A stretch of DNA of 64,000 nt from Streptomyces glaucescens (GTDB lineage Bacteria; Actinomycetota; Actinomycetes; Streptomycetales; Streptomycetaceae): positions 1-64,000 of the forward strand of contig NZ_CP009439.1 of assembly GCF_000761215.1 (NCBI RefSeq). The letters run 5' to 3'. The notes beneath the pieces were generated by a model. It saw only the letters and a program-made list of their open reading frames with translations, was not told the DNA's origin and did no database searches. Of this stretch, positions 32,590-40,838 are shown piece after piece (the first letter of the stretch is position 1; every line of letters starts with the position of its first letter). The position numbers and the translations under genes are program-made.

Positions 32590-35535
32590 TTACATGCGCT
32601 CCAAACCGGTGGTTTGGTCGTAGCGGAGTCTGCCGACGGGGCCGCTGAGGCAGGTGCCCTCCGGGGTGATGAGGATGACGTGCTTGTTCCTCAAGGCAGG
32701 CTGGGGGTGTGTGGGCCAGTCAGTGGTCGGGGGAAGGCTGCGTCGGCCGTTCCACCAGCGTGCGGGGATGGCGATGGTGTTGGCGAGGAGGTCTTTTTGC
32801 TGGCGTCGGTACGCGGTCAGGTTTCGGTTGGGGGAGCGTTGGCCGAGGTCGGCTTTCAGCAGGCCTTGGTGGTCGTAGGTGATCGTGCGGTCCGGCTGCT
32901 GGTAGAGGATCAGGCAGTCGACTGATTCTTCTCCGAGGCGGGACACGGCTGCGATTCCTGCTATGCCTCCGTTGTCGCCGTCGCCCTGGTTGGTTCCGGA
33001 CGCGAGGTCGTAGGTGTCGACCGGCGTTCGCCGTCGACGCGTGTAGGGGAGGAACAGGCGTTCCTCTGCTTGACGTGCCTCGTCTGCGAGCGCCTCCAGG
33101 TAGGAGGCGTGTGTGCGGTCGAGAAGGGTCTGCGCCGCTCCTGCGTCCTGGCTGGGTTCTCCGTAGACGCTTTCCAGGGCCCATTCGGAGTCGCGCGGGG
33201 TCTGTAGCCGCGTTATCCCGTTGACGTCACGGCGCTGGGTGAGGATGTGCCAGGTGGCCGCCAGGACGTAGGGAGCGTAGACCAGGCCGTCGTAGGTGCC
33301 TATGGGGCGCCCGGTTTTGAAGTCCGGGGGTTCTACAACCGGCAGGCCGTGCGGGCCGGGTTGCCACAGCATCGTCAGACGTGCTGTCCGGCACCAGGGG
33401 GGCCGGTGCGGATTGTTGGCGGTGTGCCTGTGGATGCGGCCGCGGAACTGTACGGCCACGTCAATAGGGCACAGGTCGGTGACACCGTGATCGAAGTCCA
33501 GGTCGAGGGACTGCTCGATCACCCCGGTCGCGAAGACCAGCAGTCGGTTGGGGCGGTCGGGGTTGCGCTGCCCTTGAGGGCCGGGCCCGAGCATGCTGGC
33601 GAGCCGGGCTTCCAGCGACAGCCGGTGCCGGGGGAGGAGCATTCCGTGGAGGATGAGTATCTCGTCTGGTCGCCAGCCCTTGTCGTGGGCAAGTTCGACC
33701 GCGTGGCGGTAGCGGGAGCGGCAAGGGTCGACCCGTGTGCTGCGGACCACGACGCATCCGCCGTTGCCGGCCTGGTCCAGTAGCGCGGCGACAAGGGTTT
33801 CGTCGTCTATGTCCTGCTTCAGTTGGATGTCCGTGAGTAGCTTGGGGGTCGCGGGATGCTGTGGGAGGGGTCCGCCGCGTCGGAGCCGGCCGTTTTTGTC
33901 GATCACGGTGATCGGTCCTTGGCTTGCGTCATCGTCGCCGGTGACTCGGAGGCCTCGTCGCCAGGCGGCCGTCAGTTCGTCCCGGATGGTGCGGGGGAGG
34001 GTCGCCGACAGGATGACCAGTGATGCGCCGCCTTCTGCCAGCCACTCCACCGCGGCGCTCAACAGATTCTGCTGGAACAGTTCGTAGGCGTGGGCTTCGT
34101 CGATGATGACGACCTTGCACATCAGGGCTCCCAGCCGCAGTGCCCAGTGTCGTGATCCCTGCGGGGCGAGAGCGATCTGGTCGACTGTGCCGACTCCGAA
34201 TCCGGCTACCAGGGCGAGGCAGCGTCGTAGGTACCAGGGGTCCAGTACTGCCAGGCCGCTGGCGTCGGTGCAGGTGGCTGTCTCCACCGCGCTGGACAGG
34301 TCGGTCAGTGCATCGCCGTGGGTCTGGTGTGCGTCGACCAGCTCGTGGACGAGGTCTGTGGCTTGTGCGGTGCCGTGTACGAGCGCCATGTCCCGTACTT
34401 CGCCCGGTGCGAGCACGGTGTGCAGGAACTTCCGCAGTTCTTGCCCGACTTGGTTGCCGGCTGCTCTTGTGGGCAGGGCCATGTAGAGGCCGCTGTATCC
34501 GCAGGTGCGTGCCAGGTGGTGGGCCATCCACAGTGCCAGTCTCGTCTTGCCGGAGCCGGTGTCGGACTCGACGATGATCATGGCCTGTCCTTCGGCCGGT
34601 GCGAGCCGCATGCCGTCGGCCTGGAATGTGCGTGGCTCTGGGGTGTCGGGCCACATTTCGTGCCAGGTCATGGGCCGGGCCTGCCAGCGGGTCAGCCGCC
34701 GGGCCTGCACCGCCTGGTCGGCTTCTTGGTTGGCTGCTTGCCACCAGTCTTTGACCGGGGTGGTGGGGAGACGGAAGTGGAAGAACTCTGTGTCGGAGGC
34801 GACCCAGTCCGCCAGGTAGACCAGGTACAGGAACGCGACCCGCGCGGACGGCCGTACCGGCTCGACCACTTGCGCAACGGTGCCGAGTTCGATTTCGATG
34901 GCGTCGGCGACGGTCTGGACGATCGCTGCGTGCAGATCTCCCCATTGTGCGACCGGCGCGGCTCCCCGTGCTCGCTCGACAGTCTCCGGGTTCGGGATGT
35001 GTCCGTGATGGGCGCCGAGGAGCACTGCGGCGTCGTGCAGCCCTGCGTGCCGCTCGCCGGTGCCGCCGCACTCGGGGCATGTGCAGCCCAGCAGCCGGGG
35101 CAGCGCTACGGCGGTGATGTGTTCGTGCCGGGCGTAGAAGGCGTGGGCCAGGTCCTCGCCGAGAGGCAGTCCTGCGGTGCGGGCCTGTTCCTCCCACGCC
35201 TTCGCCAGCTGTTTCGACTGGAGGCTCGTCCGGCCGTGCTGCCACTGGCCGAGGAAGCAGTCGGATGCCTTCCCGAGATCGTGGAGGGCTGCCAGCAGCA
35301 TCACCACCTGGCGGGCGGTCGTCTCGTTGCCGGCGCCGAACGCTTGGGCGAGTCGCTGGCGGATGTGCGGGGGCAGGTGCCGGTCCCACAGGACGCCCGC
35401 GGTCGCGGCGACGTCCAGGAGGTGCGCGAGCAGCGGTGTCCACGCCGGCCCGCCGCGGCGGGCGCTGTCGCCGTTCAGGTCGGTCTTGCCCCATGCGAAT
35501 ACCACGGCCCGGAGTAACTGTTCAAAACGTCCCAC
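32590..35535 (-). CDS. cas3: Cas3 helicase-nuclease, type I-E
   Basis: 981 aa from GTG 35535 (GGGGAGTTGAGG upstream); a TTG two codons further is also open. The HD nuclease domain has LLAHLLDVAATAGVLW and LHDLGKASD. The SF2 helicase has Walker A SDTGSGKTRLALW near residue 323, DEAH box VIIDEAHAYE near 475, SATLPRTIRDEL, and motif VI region QSLDLDFDHGVTDLCPIDVA followed by QFRGRIHRH. Full length and intact. It degrades DNA unwound at Cascade-bound targets. Divergent from casA with a gap of about 90 bp; array 3 begins 46 bp after its stop. Confidence 0.96.
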   Translation of the reverse strand: MGRFEQLLRAVVFAWGKTDLNGDSARRGGPAWTPLLAHLLDVAATAGVLWDRHLPPHIRQRLAQAFGAGNETTARQVVMLLAALHDLGKASDCFLGQWQHGRTSLQSKQLAKAWEEQARTAGLPLGEDLAHAFYARHEHITAVALPRLLGCTCPECGGTGERHAGLHDAAVLLGAHHGHIPNPETVERARGAAPVAQWGDLHAAIVQTVADAIEIELGTVAQVVEPVRPSARVAFLYLVYLADWVASDTEFFHFRLPTTPVKDWWQAANQEADQAVQARRLTRWQARPMTWHEMWPDTPEPRTFQADGMRLAPAEGQAMIIVESDTGSGKTRLALWMAHHLARTCGYSGLYMALPTRAAGNQVGQELRKFLHTVLAPGEVRDMALVHGTAQATDLVHELVDAHQTHGDALTDLSSAVETATCTDASGLAVLDPWYLRRCLALVAGFGVGTVDQIALAPQGSRHWALRLGALMCKVVIIDEAHAYELFQQNLLSAAVEWLAEGGASLVILSATLPRTIRDELTAAWRRGLRVTGDDDASQGPITVIDKNGRLRRGGPLPQHPATPKLLTDIQLKQDIDDETLVAALLDQAGNGGCVVVRSTRVDPCRSRYRHAVELAHDKGWRPDEILILHGMLLPRHRLSLEARLASMLGPGPQGQRNPDRPNRLLVFATGVIEQSLDLDFDHGVTDLCPIDVAVQFRGRIHRHTANNPHRPPWCRTARLTMLWQPGPHGLPVVEPPDFKTGRPIGTYDGLVYAPYVLAATWHILTQRRDVNGITRLQTPRDSEWALESVYGEPSQDAGAAQTLLDRTHASYLEALADEARQAEERLFLPYTRRRRTPVDTYDLASGTNQGDGDNGGIAGIAAVSRLGEESVDCLILYQQPDRTITYDHQGLLKADLGQRSPNRNLTAYRRQQKDLLANTIAIPARWWNGRRSLPPTTDWPTHPQPALRNKHVILITPEGTCLSGPVGRLRYDQTTGLERM

Positions 35536-35623
35536 CCTCAACTCCCCGCGCTGCTACGGTCGTTGCCCGTCCTGCCACGCCAGTCAACGATGCTCATGAA
35601 GACATACACCTGAAGGAGGTGAC
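35536..35623. promoter_or_regulatory. Divergent cas3/casA promoter region
   Basis: About 88 bp separate the two start codons, so both transcription units must start here or within the neighbouring genes. AAGGAGGTGAC is the strong casA ribosome binding site. No clear inverted repeat for a regulator is seen. Confidence 0.6.
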
Positions 35624-37147
35624 GTGGTTCCGTACTTCAACCCCCGCGCCCAAGCTTGCCTGCCGGCACTGACAACGGCCGGAACGTCCGCCCGCCTCGG
35701 CCTCATCGAGGCGTTCGAGAAGGCCGACGATCTCCAGGGCGTGGCCGGACGCCACCCCGGCGAAACCCTCGCCGTGCTGGAGCTGCTCAAAGGCGTCGCG
35801 TACGCGGCCGACGTCTATCCGGAGACCAGCAGCGAGTGGCGGACCTGGGTCACCAGCCGCAGGCCGTTCACCGACGTCGCCGACTGGCTCAGGCAGCAGC
35901 CCGACGACGCATGGAATTTCTTCCACCCGGAGCGGCCGCTGTTCCAGAACGGATTGCTGGCCCCGTTCATGAGCGAGCACGGCGTCGGAACGTCGCAAAT
36001 CGTCATGCACCACGTCGGCGACTACGTGCAGCTCTTCGACCGGCACCACCTCCACCACGGTGAGCCCCTGACCCCTGCCGACGCGTTCATGGCTGTCATC
36101 ACCCAGCACGTCTGCGGCAACGGCGGCCGGGGCATGATCCCAGGAAGCCTCCTCGGCGCCGCCCTCAACAACCAGGCCATGTGCCGGGCCGGGCAGCGAG
36201 TCCACGTCACCGCGCTGGGCCGGACCCTTGGCGACACCCTCCGGCTAAACCTGCACCCCCACGACGGGGATCCCGGCAGCTTCAACTACACCTGGACCGA
36301 CAGGCCGCGCCGCTCCTTCACCGCCAAGCCCACCGCCCGCACCCCCGACGGCCCCGCCGACCTGCACAGCATTCTGGGCCGGTCCATCCTCACCCGCCCC
36401 GTCCGGCTGCCCGACGGCACCTGGGGAGTCGACCGTGTCCTCATGGGTGCCGGCGACATCGTGGACCTCACCCACGCCAGCGCCCTCCAGGACGCCGTGA
36501 TGGAGAAGGGCACCCCCCTCAAGGCCTCCGGCGCGCGGGCCCTGTGGCGCGAAGCCCACTCCCTGTACGCGGCCACCGCACGCCGGGAAAAAGGCATGGA
36601 CCTCTACGGGCGCCTTGCCACGCTGCCCGAAGGACACCGCGTCACCCTGTGGACCGTAGGCCTCCTCGCCAGGCCCGGCAAGCTCATCGCCTGGGTCAAC
36701 GACGCATTCCCCTACATCCCCGGCCGCGAGGCCGCTCTGCGCCAGGCGTCCGAAGAAGGCTGCGCCATCGCCGAGTACGTCGCCGCCGCTCTGGACGATG
36801 CCGCCTACGCGGCCTGGCGGGTCGCCTATCCAAACCCCAAGCCCGCCGACAAGCAGGGCCAGCTGGCCCGCTTCAAAGCCGCCGGCGAACACTTCGCCGC
36901 GACCGAGCCCCTTTTCCACGAGCTCCTGGACGAGGCCGCCGAAGGAACCCCTGTCCCCGAGGCCCTCACGACCTACGCCACGGAGGTCCGCTCGAACGCG
37001 GAACATTTTCTCGCCGAGCGGCTCCGCTCCCTGCCCCCGAGCAGCCAGGGCCACAGGGCATCCACCGAAGCCCGCGAGAAGCTCGCAGACCGGCTCGACA
37101 ACCCCCGTACAGCTCCCACGTACCTGCGAAAGGAGCAGCCCGCATGA
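35624..37147 (+). CDS. casA: Cascade large subunit Cse1 (CasA, Cas8e)
   Basis: 507 aa from GTG 35624 with AAGGAGGTGAC upstream. Family landmarks include WNFFHPERPLFQ, the Leu/Phe-rich N domain, the HVCGNGGRGMIPGSLLGAAL region, and the C-terminal four-helix bundle. Cse1 reads the PAM and recruits Cas3. The length is usual for actinobacterial Cse1. Its TGA overlaps the casB ATG. Confidence 0.93.
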   Translation: MVPYFNPRAQACLPALTTAGTSARLGLIEAFEKADDLQGVAGRHPGETLAVLELLKGVAYAADVYPETSSEWRTWVTSRRPFTDVADWLRQQPDDAWNFFHPERPLFQNGLLAPFMSEHGVGTSQIVMHHVGDYVQLFDRHHLHHGEPLTPADAFMAVITQHVCGNGGRGMIPGSLLGAALNNQAMCRAGQRVHVTALGRTLGDTLRLNLHPHDGDPGSFNYTWTDRPRRSFTAKPTARTPDGPADLHSILGRSILTRPVRLPDGTWGVDRVLMGAGDIVDLTHASALQDAVMEKGTPLKASGARALWREAHSLYAATARREKGMDLYGRLATLPEGHRVTLWTVGLLARPGKLIAWVNDAFPYIPGREAALRQASEEGCAIAEYVAAALDDAAYAAWRVAYPNPKPADKQGQLARFKAAGEHFAATEPLFHELLDEAAEGTPVPEALTTYATEVRSNAEHFLAERLRSLPPSSQGHRASTEAREKLADRLDNPRTAPTYLRKEQPA

Positions 37148-37743
37148 CCCTGCCTCTGTTCGAACTGCCCGACCCCGGCGCCCCACCCGACGCTGAACAG
37201 ACACCCCCAGCCGACATCGACCCTGCCACCGCGCCGCTGCGATACGTGGCCTGGCTGGGCAGCCTTGTCCACACCCACCAGTACGGCAAGCTGGCCGACC
37301 TGCGCCGCCCAGCGACCGCCGACAGCCCCACGCACTTCGAAGCCCGCGCCTTCGCCCCCACCGAAGAACACCGGGCGCTGTACCGCCAAGTCGGATTCCT
37401 CTTCGCCCGCTACCACGCAGGCAGAACGAGGCCCCACTACGGTCGCGGCAGCCTGGGCTCCGCGATCCGCTCCATCGGCTACGACGGTGCCCGAGGCCCC
37501 GCCAACCCCAGCGCTGAGCGCCTCATGATGCGCATCCTCCCGTCACGCCCAATCCCCTGGCGCCATCTCCAGCACGCCATCGAACGCATCCGCGCCGGCG
37601 AGACCACACCCCCCGCCTGGTCCGAACTCATCACCGACCTCACCCAGTGGACCGAACGCGGACGCCCCACCTCGCAGAAGTGGGGTGACGACTTCTACAC
37701 CCGCCGCCGCACCACCCCCCGCCCGAACGGAGCCGCCAAGTGA
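37144..37743 (+). CDS. casB: Cascade small subunit Cse2 (CasB)
   Basis: 199 aa. Contains the Cse2 core GSLGSAIRSIGYDGA and SAERLMMRILPSRPIPW, then the helical ending. Two copies line the belly of Cascade and hold the displaced strand. It overlaps both neighbours by 4 bp. Confidence 0.93.
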   Translation: MTLPLFELPDPGAPPDAEQTPPADIDPATAPLRYVAWLGSLVHTHQYGKLADLRRPATADSPTHFEARAFAPTEEHRALYRQVGFLFARYHAGRTRPHYGRGSLGSAIRSIGYDGARGPANPSAERLMMRILPSRPIPWRHLQHAIERIRAGETTPPAWSELITDLTQWTERGRPTSQKWGDDFYTRRRTTPRPNGAAK

Positions 37744-39101
37744 CCACCAGCAGCAAGCCGCAATACCTGTCCCTGCACGTCCTGGAGACCTTCGCCGCAG
37801 CCCTTCCCGTGCGCGACGAGAACGGCCAGCCCAAAGCGTTCGTCTACGGCAGCGCCGAACGCACCGCCATCTCCGCCCAGGCCCGCCGCCGCGCCGAACG
37901 CACCCACTCACGCAGCCGCGCCAACCAAGGCGACGGCCCCCTCGCCTCCTACAGCAGCGGCAGGCGCACCCGCGAATGGGCCCTGTTCACCCGAGACGCC
38001 CTGGTGAAGAACCACGACTGGGATGTTGACCAGGCCCTCTACGCGGCCAAGGCCGCACTCGAAGGACTCGGCCTGAAGTTCGGCGAGAAGGAGTCGACCG
38101 CCCACCTCACCAAGGTGCTCATCTACGCGCCCGAGGACTCCGGGGAGCGCATCGCCGAACATCTCAACACCCACGCCGACGCTTTCAAGACGTGGCTGAC
38201 CGAATACACGGCAGCCAAGGAAGAAGCCTCCGCCAGGGAAGAAGCGAAGAAGAACGCGAAGAAGAACGCCCGGAAGAAGGCCGCCACCCCCGAGGACGAC
38301 GCGCCGACCGAGCCTGCCGCCAAGGACAGCAAGGAAGAGGAAGTCAAGGTTCCGCCGCTGCCCAAGGAGCTGCGGGCCGGCATTCTCACCGCCTTCGCCC
38401 CCCGCGACGCCATCGACATCAGCATCTTCGGCAGGTTCCTCGCCGAGGTCGCCGAACTGCGCACCGTGGACGGCGCCGCCCAGCACTCCTGGGCGTTCAC
38501 CATCGCCCCCGCCGAACACATCGACGACTTCTACGCCGCCGCCGACGACGCCAAGCTTGAACGCCGGGACAATGCACTGGACTTCCTGGACGCGGCCGAC
38601 AACGCCGGCGCCGGCATGACCGGCTATCAGTCACTCATCTCCGGCACTTTCTACCGCCACGCCGCCCTCGACCGGCACAAGCTCCGCGTCAACCTGCGAG
38701 CCTCCGGCATGAGCGAGGACGAAGCCGAGACGGCAGCCCAGGCCGCCGAAGCCGAATTCATCCAGGCATTCGTGGATGCCGTCCCCCGCGCCAAAACCAA
38801 CTCCACCGCATCCACCGGTACCTTGCCCAATCTTGTCCTGGCCCATGAAGGCGCTCGGCCCTACTTCTATGCCGCCGCCTTCCAGCGCCACATCGATGAA
38901 ACCTCCGATGGGCCCGCCGCCCTCGCCGGAGCCAGGAGGCTCCTCGACCACCATCGCCTCATCACCACCAAGCGCACCGACGCAACCCCCGGCCGTCTCC
39001 TCACCTACGACCTCGACATCCAGGAACTCATCGGCCAGCTCGCTACCGACGGCGCTCTCCCCGCCACCGAAGTCGCGACCCTGGAGCAACTGTCCGCATG
39101 A
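37740..39101 (+). CDS. casC: Cascade backbone Cas7e (CasC) with Lys-rich insertion
   Basis: 453 aa from GTG 37740, about 90 longer than E. coli CasC. The Cas7 fold is intact at both ends (LSLHVLETFAAALPVRDENG at the start, AIDISIFGRFLAEVAE in the middle). Residues about 160-214 are an inserted low-complexity stretch, first Lys/Ala-rich (EEAKKNAKKNARKKAA) then acidic. It probably projects from the thumb/fingers region. Six copies cover the crRNA. Confidence 0.93.
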   Translation: MTTSSKPQYLSLHVLETFAAALPVRDENGQPKAFVYGSAERTAISAQARRRAERTHSRSRANQGDGPLASYSSGRRTREWALFTRDALVKNHDWDVDQALYAAKAALEGLGLKFGEKESTAHLTKVLIYAPEDSGERIAEHLNTHADAFKTWLTEYTAAKEEASAREEAKKNAKKNARKKAATPEDDAPTEPAAKDSKEEEVKVPPLPKELRAGILTAFAPRDAIDISIFGRFLAEVAELRTVDGAAQHSWAFTIAPAEHIDDFYAAADDAKLERRDNALDFLDAADNAGAGMTGYQSLISGTFYRHAALDRHKLRVNLRASGMSEDEAETAAQAAEAEFIQAFVDAVPRAKTNSTASTGTLPNLVLAHEGARPYFYAAAFQRHIDETSDGPAALAGARRLLDHHRLITTKRTDATPGRLLTYDLDIQELIGQLATDGALPATEVATLEQLSA

Positions 39102-39958
39102 ACACCACCCCTCCCCGCGCCAGCAGGGAAGCGGCCACGCTTCTCATCCGCCTCGCCGCCCCCCTCCAAGCCTGGGGTACCTCCGGTGCCTACGAGCGCC
39201 GTGCCACGCACATGCGGCCCACCAAATCAGCAGTCATCGGCCTCATCGCCGCCGCCCTCGGTCACGACCGCGAAGACCCCCTCGGCCCACTCACCGATCT
39301 TCGCTTCGGCGTCCGCGCCGACCGCCCGGGAACCCCCTATCGCGACTTCCACGTAGCAGGCGGAGGCCCCTACCCGCTGCGCCCGCGCGACCTCATCACC
39401 GACCACCGCCGCGCCGCCAAAGCCACCTCACTGGAAGATGCCACCGGCCCTCACTTCGGCCACCATCACATCGACGGCTGGTACGGAGCCCCCAAGTACA
39501 TCGAACCCGACCCCGACACCGGCCACCTCCTCACCGCCACAAAAGCCGTCCTGCGCAACCCTGCCGTCAGCGAACGCTGGTACCTCGCCGACGCGGCGTT
39601 CGTCGCCGCCGTCGAACACCACGACACCACCCTCCTGACCACCATCTCCCACCACCTCGAACACCCCCGCCGGCTCCTCTGGCTCGGCCGCAAGTCCTGC
39701 CCACCCACCGGTGACATCTCCGGCGGTGTCCACCCCGGCACCCTCGAGCATGTCCTCACCAACGCCCCCCTCCTCGCCGAAGCCAGCACCCAACGCCCCT
39801 GGGCCTGGATCGACGCAGTTCCCGGCACTCCCCGCGCCGTCCCCGCAGACGACCAGCCCGTCACGTTTCACCCCGACCACCGCACCCACGCCAGCCGCTG
39901 GGAAGTCCGCACCCGCATCACCCCGACCGGAAGCATCGAATGGACACCCACCCCGTGA
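39098..39958 (+). CDS. casD: Cascade subunit Cas5e (CasD)
   Basis: 286 aa, overlapping casC by 4 bp. The RAMP start LLIRLAAPLQAWGTSGAYE and the RPTKSAVIGLIAAALG motif are diagnostic. It caps the 5-prime handle of the crRNA. It overlaps casE by 19 bp. Confidence 0.94.
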   Translation: MNTTPPRASREAATLLIRLAAPLQAWGTSGAYERRATHMRPTKSAVIGLIAAALGHDREDPLGPLTDLRFGVRADRPGTPYRDFHVAGGGPYPLRPRDLITDHRRAAKATSLEDATGPHFGHHHIDGWYGAPKYIEPDPDTGHLLTATKAVLRNPAVSERWYLADAAFVAAVEHHDTTLLTTISHHLEHPRRLLWLGRKSCPPTGDISGGVHPGTLEHVLTNAPLLAEASTQRPWAWIDAVPGTPRAVPADDQPVTFHPDHRTHASRWEVRTRITPTGSIEWTPTP

Positions 39959-40665
39959 GCACAACCACGCGCTTCGTCGCCACCCAAAGTGTCCTCACCC
40001 TCGACGCCCGCCACCCCGACGTCATCCGCGCCATGAACGACGTGCACGACATGCACCGCCTCGTGATGAGTGGACACCGCGGCTGGGTACCCGAAGGTGA
40101 AGACGCCGCGCGCTCACAGATGGGCCTACTGTCAGCCTGGACAGTGAACCTGCGCACACAGATCCTCACCCTCATCACCCAGGCTCGAGTCACCCCTGAC
40201 TGGAGCCCCATCCCACGCGCCGCGCTTGTGGACGCCCCTCACCTGATCAAGGTCGACCAGGCCATCAGAGCCGGCGACACGTACACCTTCCGCGCCTTCA
40301 TCAACCCCGTCCGGGCCGTCATGCCCACCACCGGACCAAAGAAGGGCCAGCGCGGGCGACGTATGGCCAGCATGTCTCCGCACCACGCGGCCGAGTGGTT
40401 CACGCAGCGACTCCAACCTGCAGGCGAGTCCGCCATCGGGCCGTCCGGCATCAAGCGGATCGGTGCCAACGCCGATCCCGCCCGCATCACCACCACGATG
40501 CTGCCGCCACTCGTCTCCACAGAAAAGCAGGGACTGAAGGTCGTCCGTGCCGAAGTCCGCGGACAGCTCACCGTCACCGACCCGGCCACCTTCGTCCACA
40601 TTCTCACCGAAGGGATGGGGAAAGCCCGCTCCTACGGAGTTGGCCTCGTCCTCGTACGCAAGTAA
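39940..40665 (+). CDS. casE: crRNA endonuclease Cas6e (CasE)
   Basis: 241 aa. The N terminus has MNDVHDMHRLVMSGHRGWVP with a candidate catalytic His, and the C terminus the Gly-rich loop GMGKARSYGVGLVLVRK expected of Cas6e. It cuts the repeat hairpin and stays bound to the 3-prime handle. It is the last cas gene. No cas1 or cas2 follows; array 4 begins about 170 bp downstream on the same strand. Confidence 0.95.
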   Translation: MDTHPVSTTTRFVATQSVLTLDARHPDVIRAMNDVHDMHRLVMSGHRGWVPEGEDAARSQMGLLSAWTVNLRTQILTLITQARVTPDWSPIPRAALVDAPHLIKVDQAIRAGDTYTFRAFINPVRAVMPTTGPKKGQRGRRMASMSPHHAAEWFTQRLQPAGESAIGPSGIKRIGANADPARITTTMLPPLVSTEKQGLKVVRAEVRGQLTVTDPATFVHILTEGMGKARSYGVGLVLVRK

Positions 40666-40838
40666 CATCCTCACCGGCCGGATTCCCTGATTCCGGCCGG
40701 ACAACTCTCCGCACCAGCGGAGATCGGCCAGATGCACACGAAGACATCGACCGATTCCTTGCGCAGGCAGGGACCACCACAAACCCACCTTCCTACCGCG
40801 TGAGCAAGTGTCCCGGTCGCCATGCCGCTCCGCCGGGG
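40666..40838. other. Gap between casE and array 4
   Basis: 173 bp without a gene. GGCCGGATTCCC and GATTCCGGCC near 40675-40700 form a weak dyad. If array 4 has a leader it must lie here, but the stretch is not AT-rich. Confidence 0.4.

Noticed and set aside
32566..32925. Possible cas1 or cas2 beside the arrays
   Set aside because: Open frames here are complementary to the cas3 3-prime end; none shows Cas1 or Cas2 motifs. Both flanks of the cas block were read with the same result.
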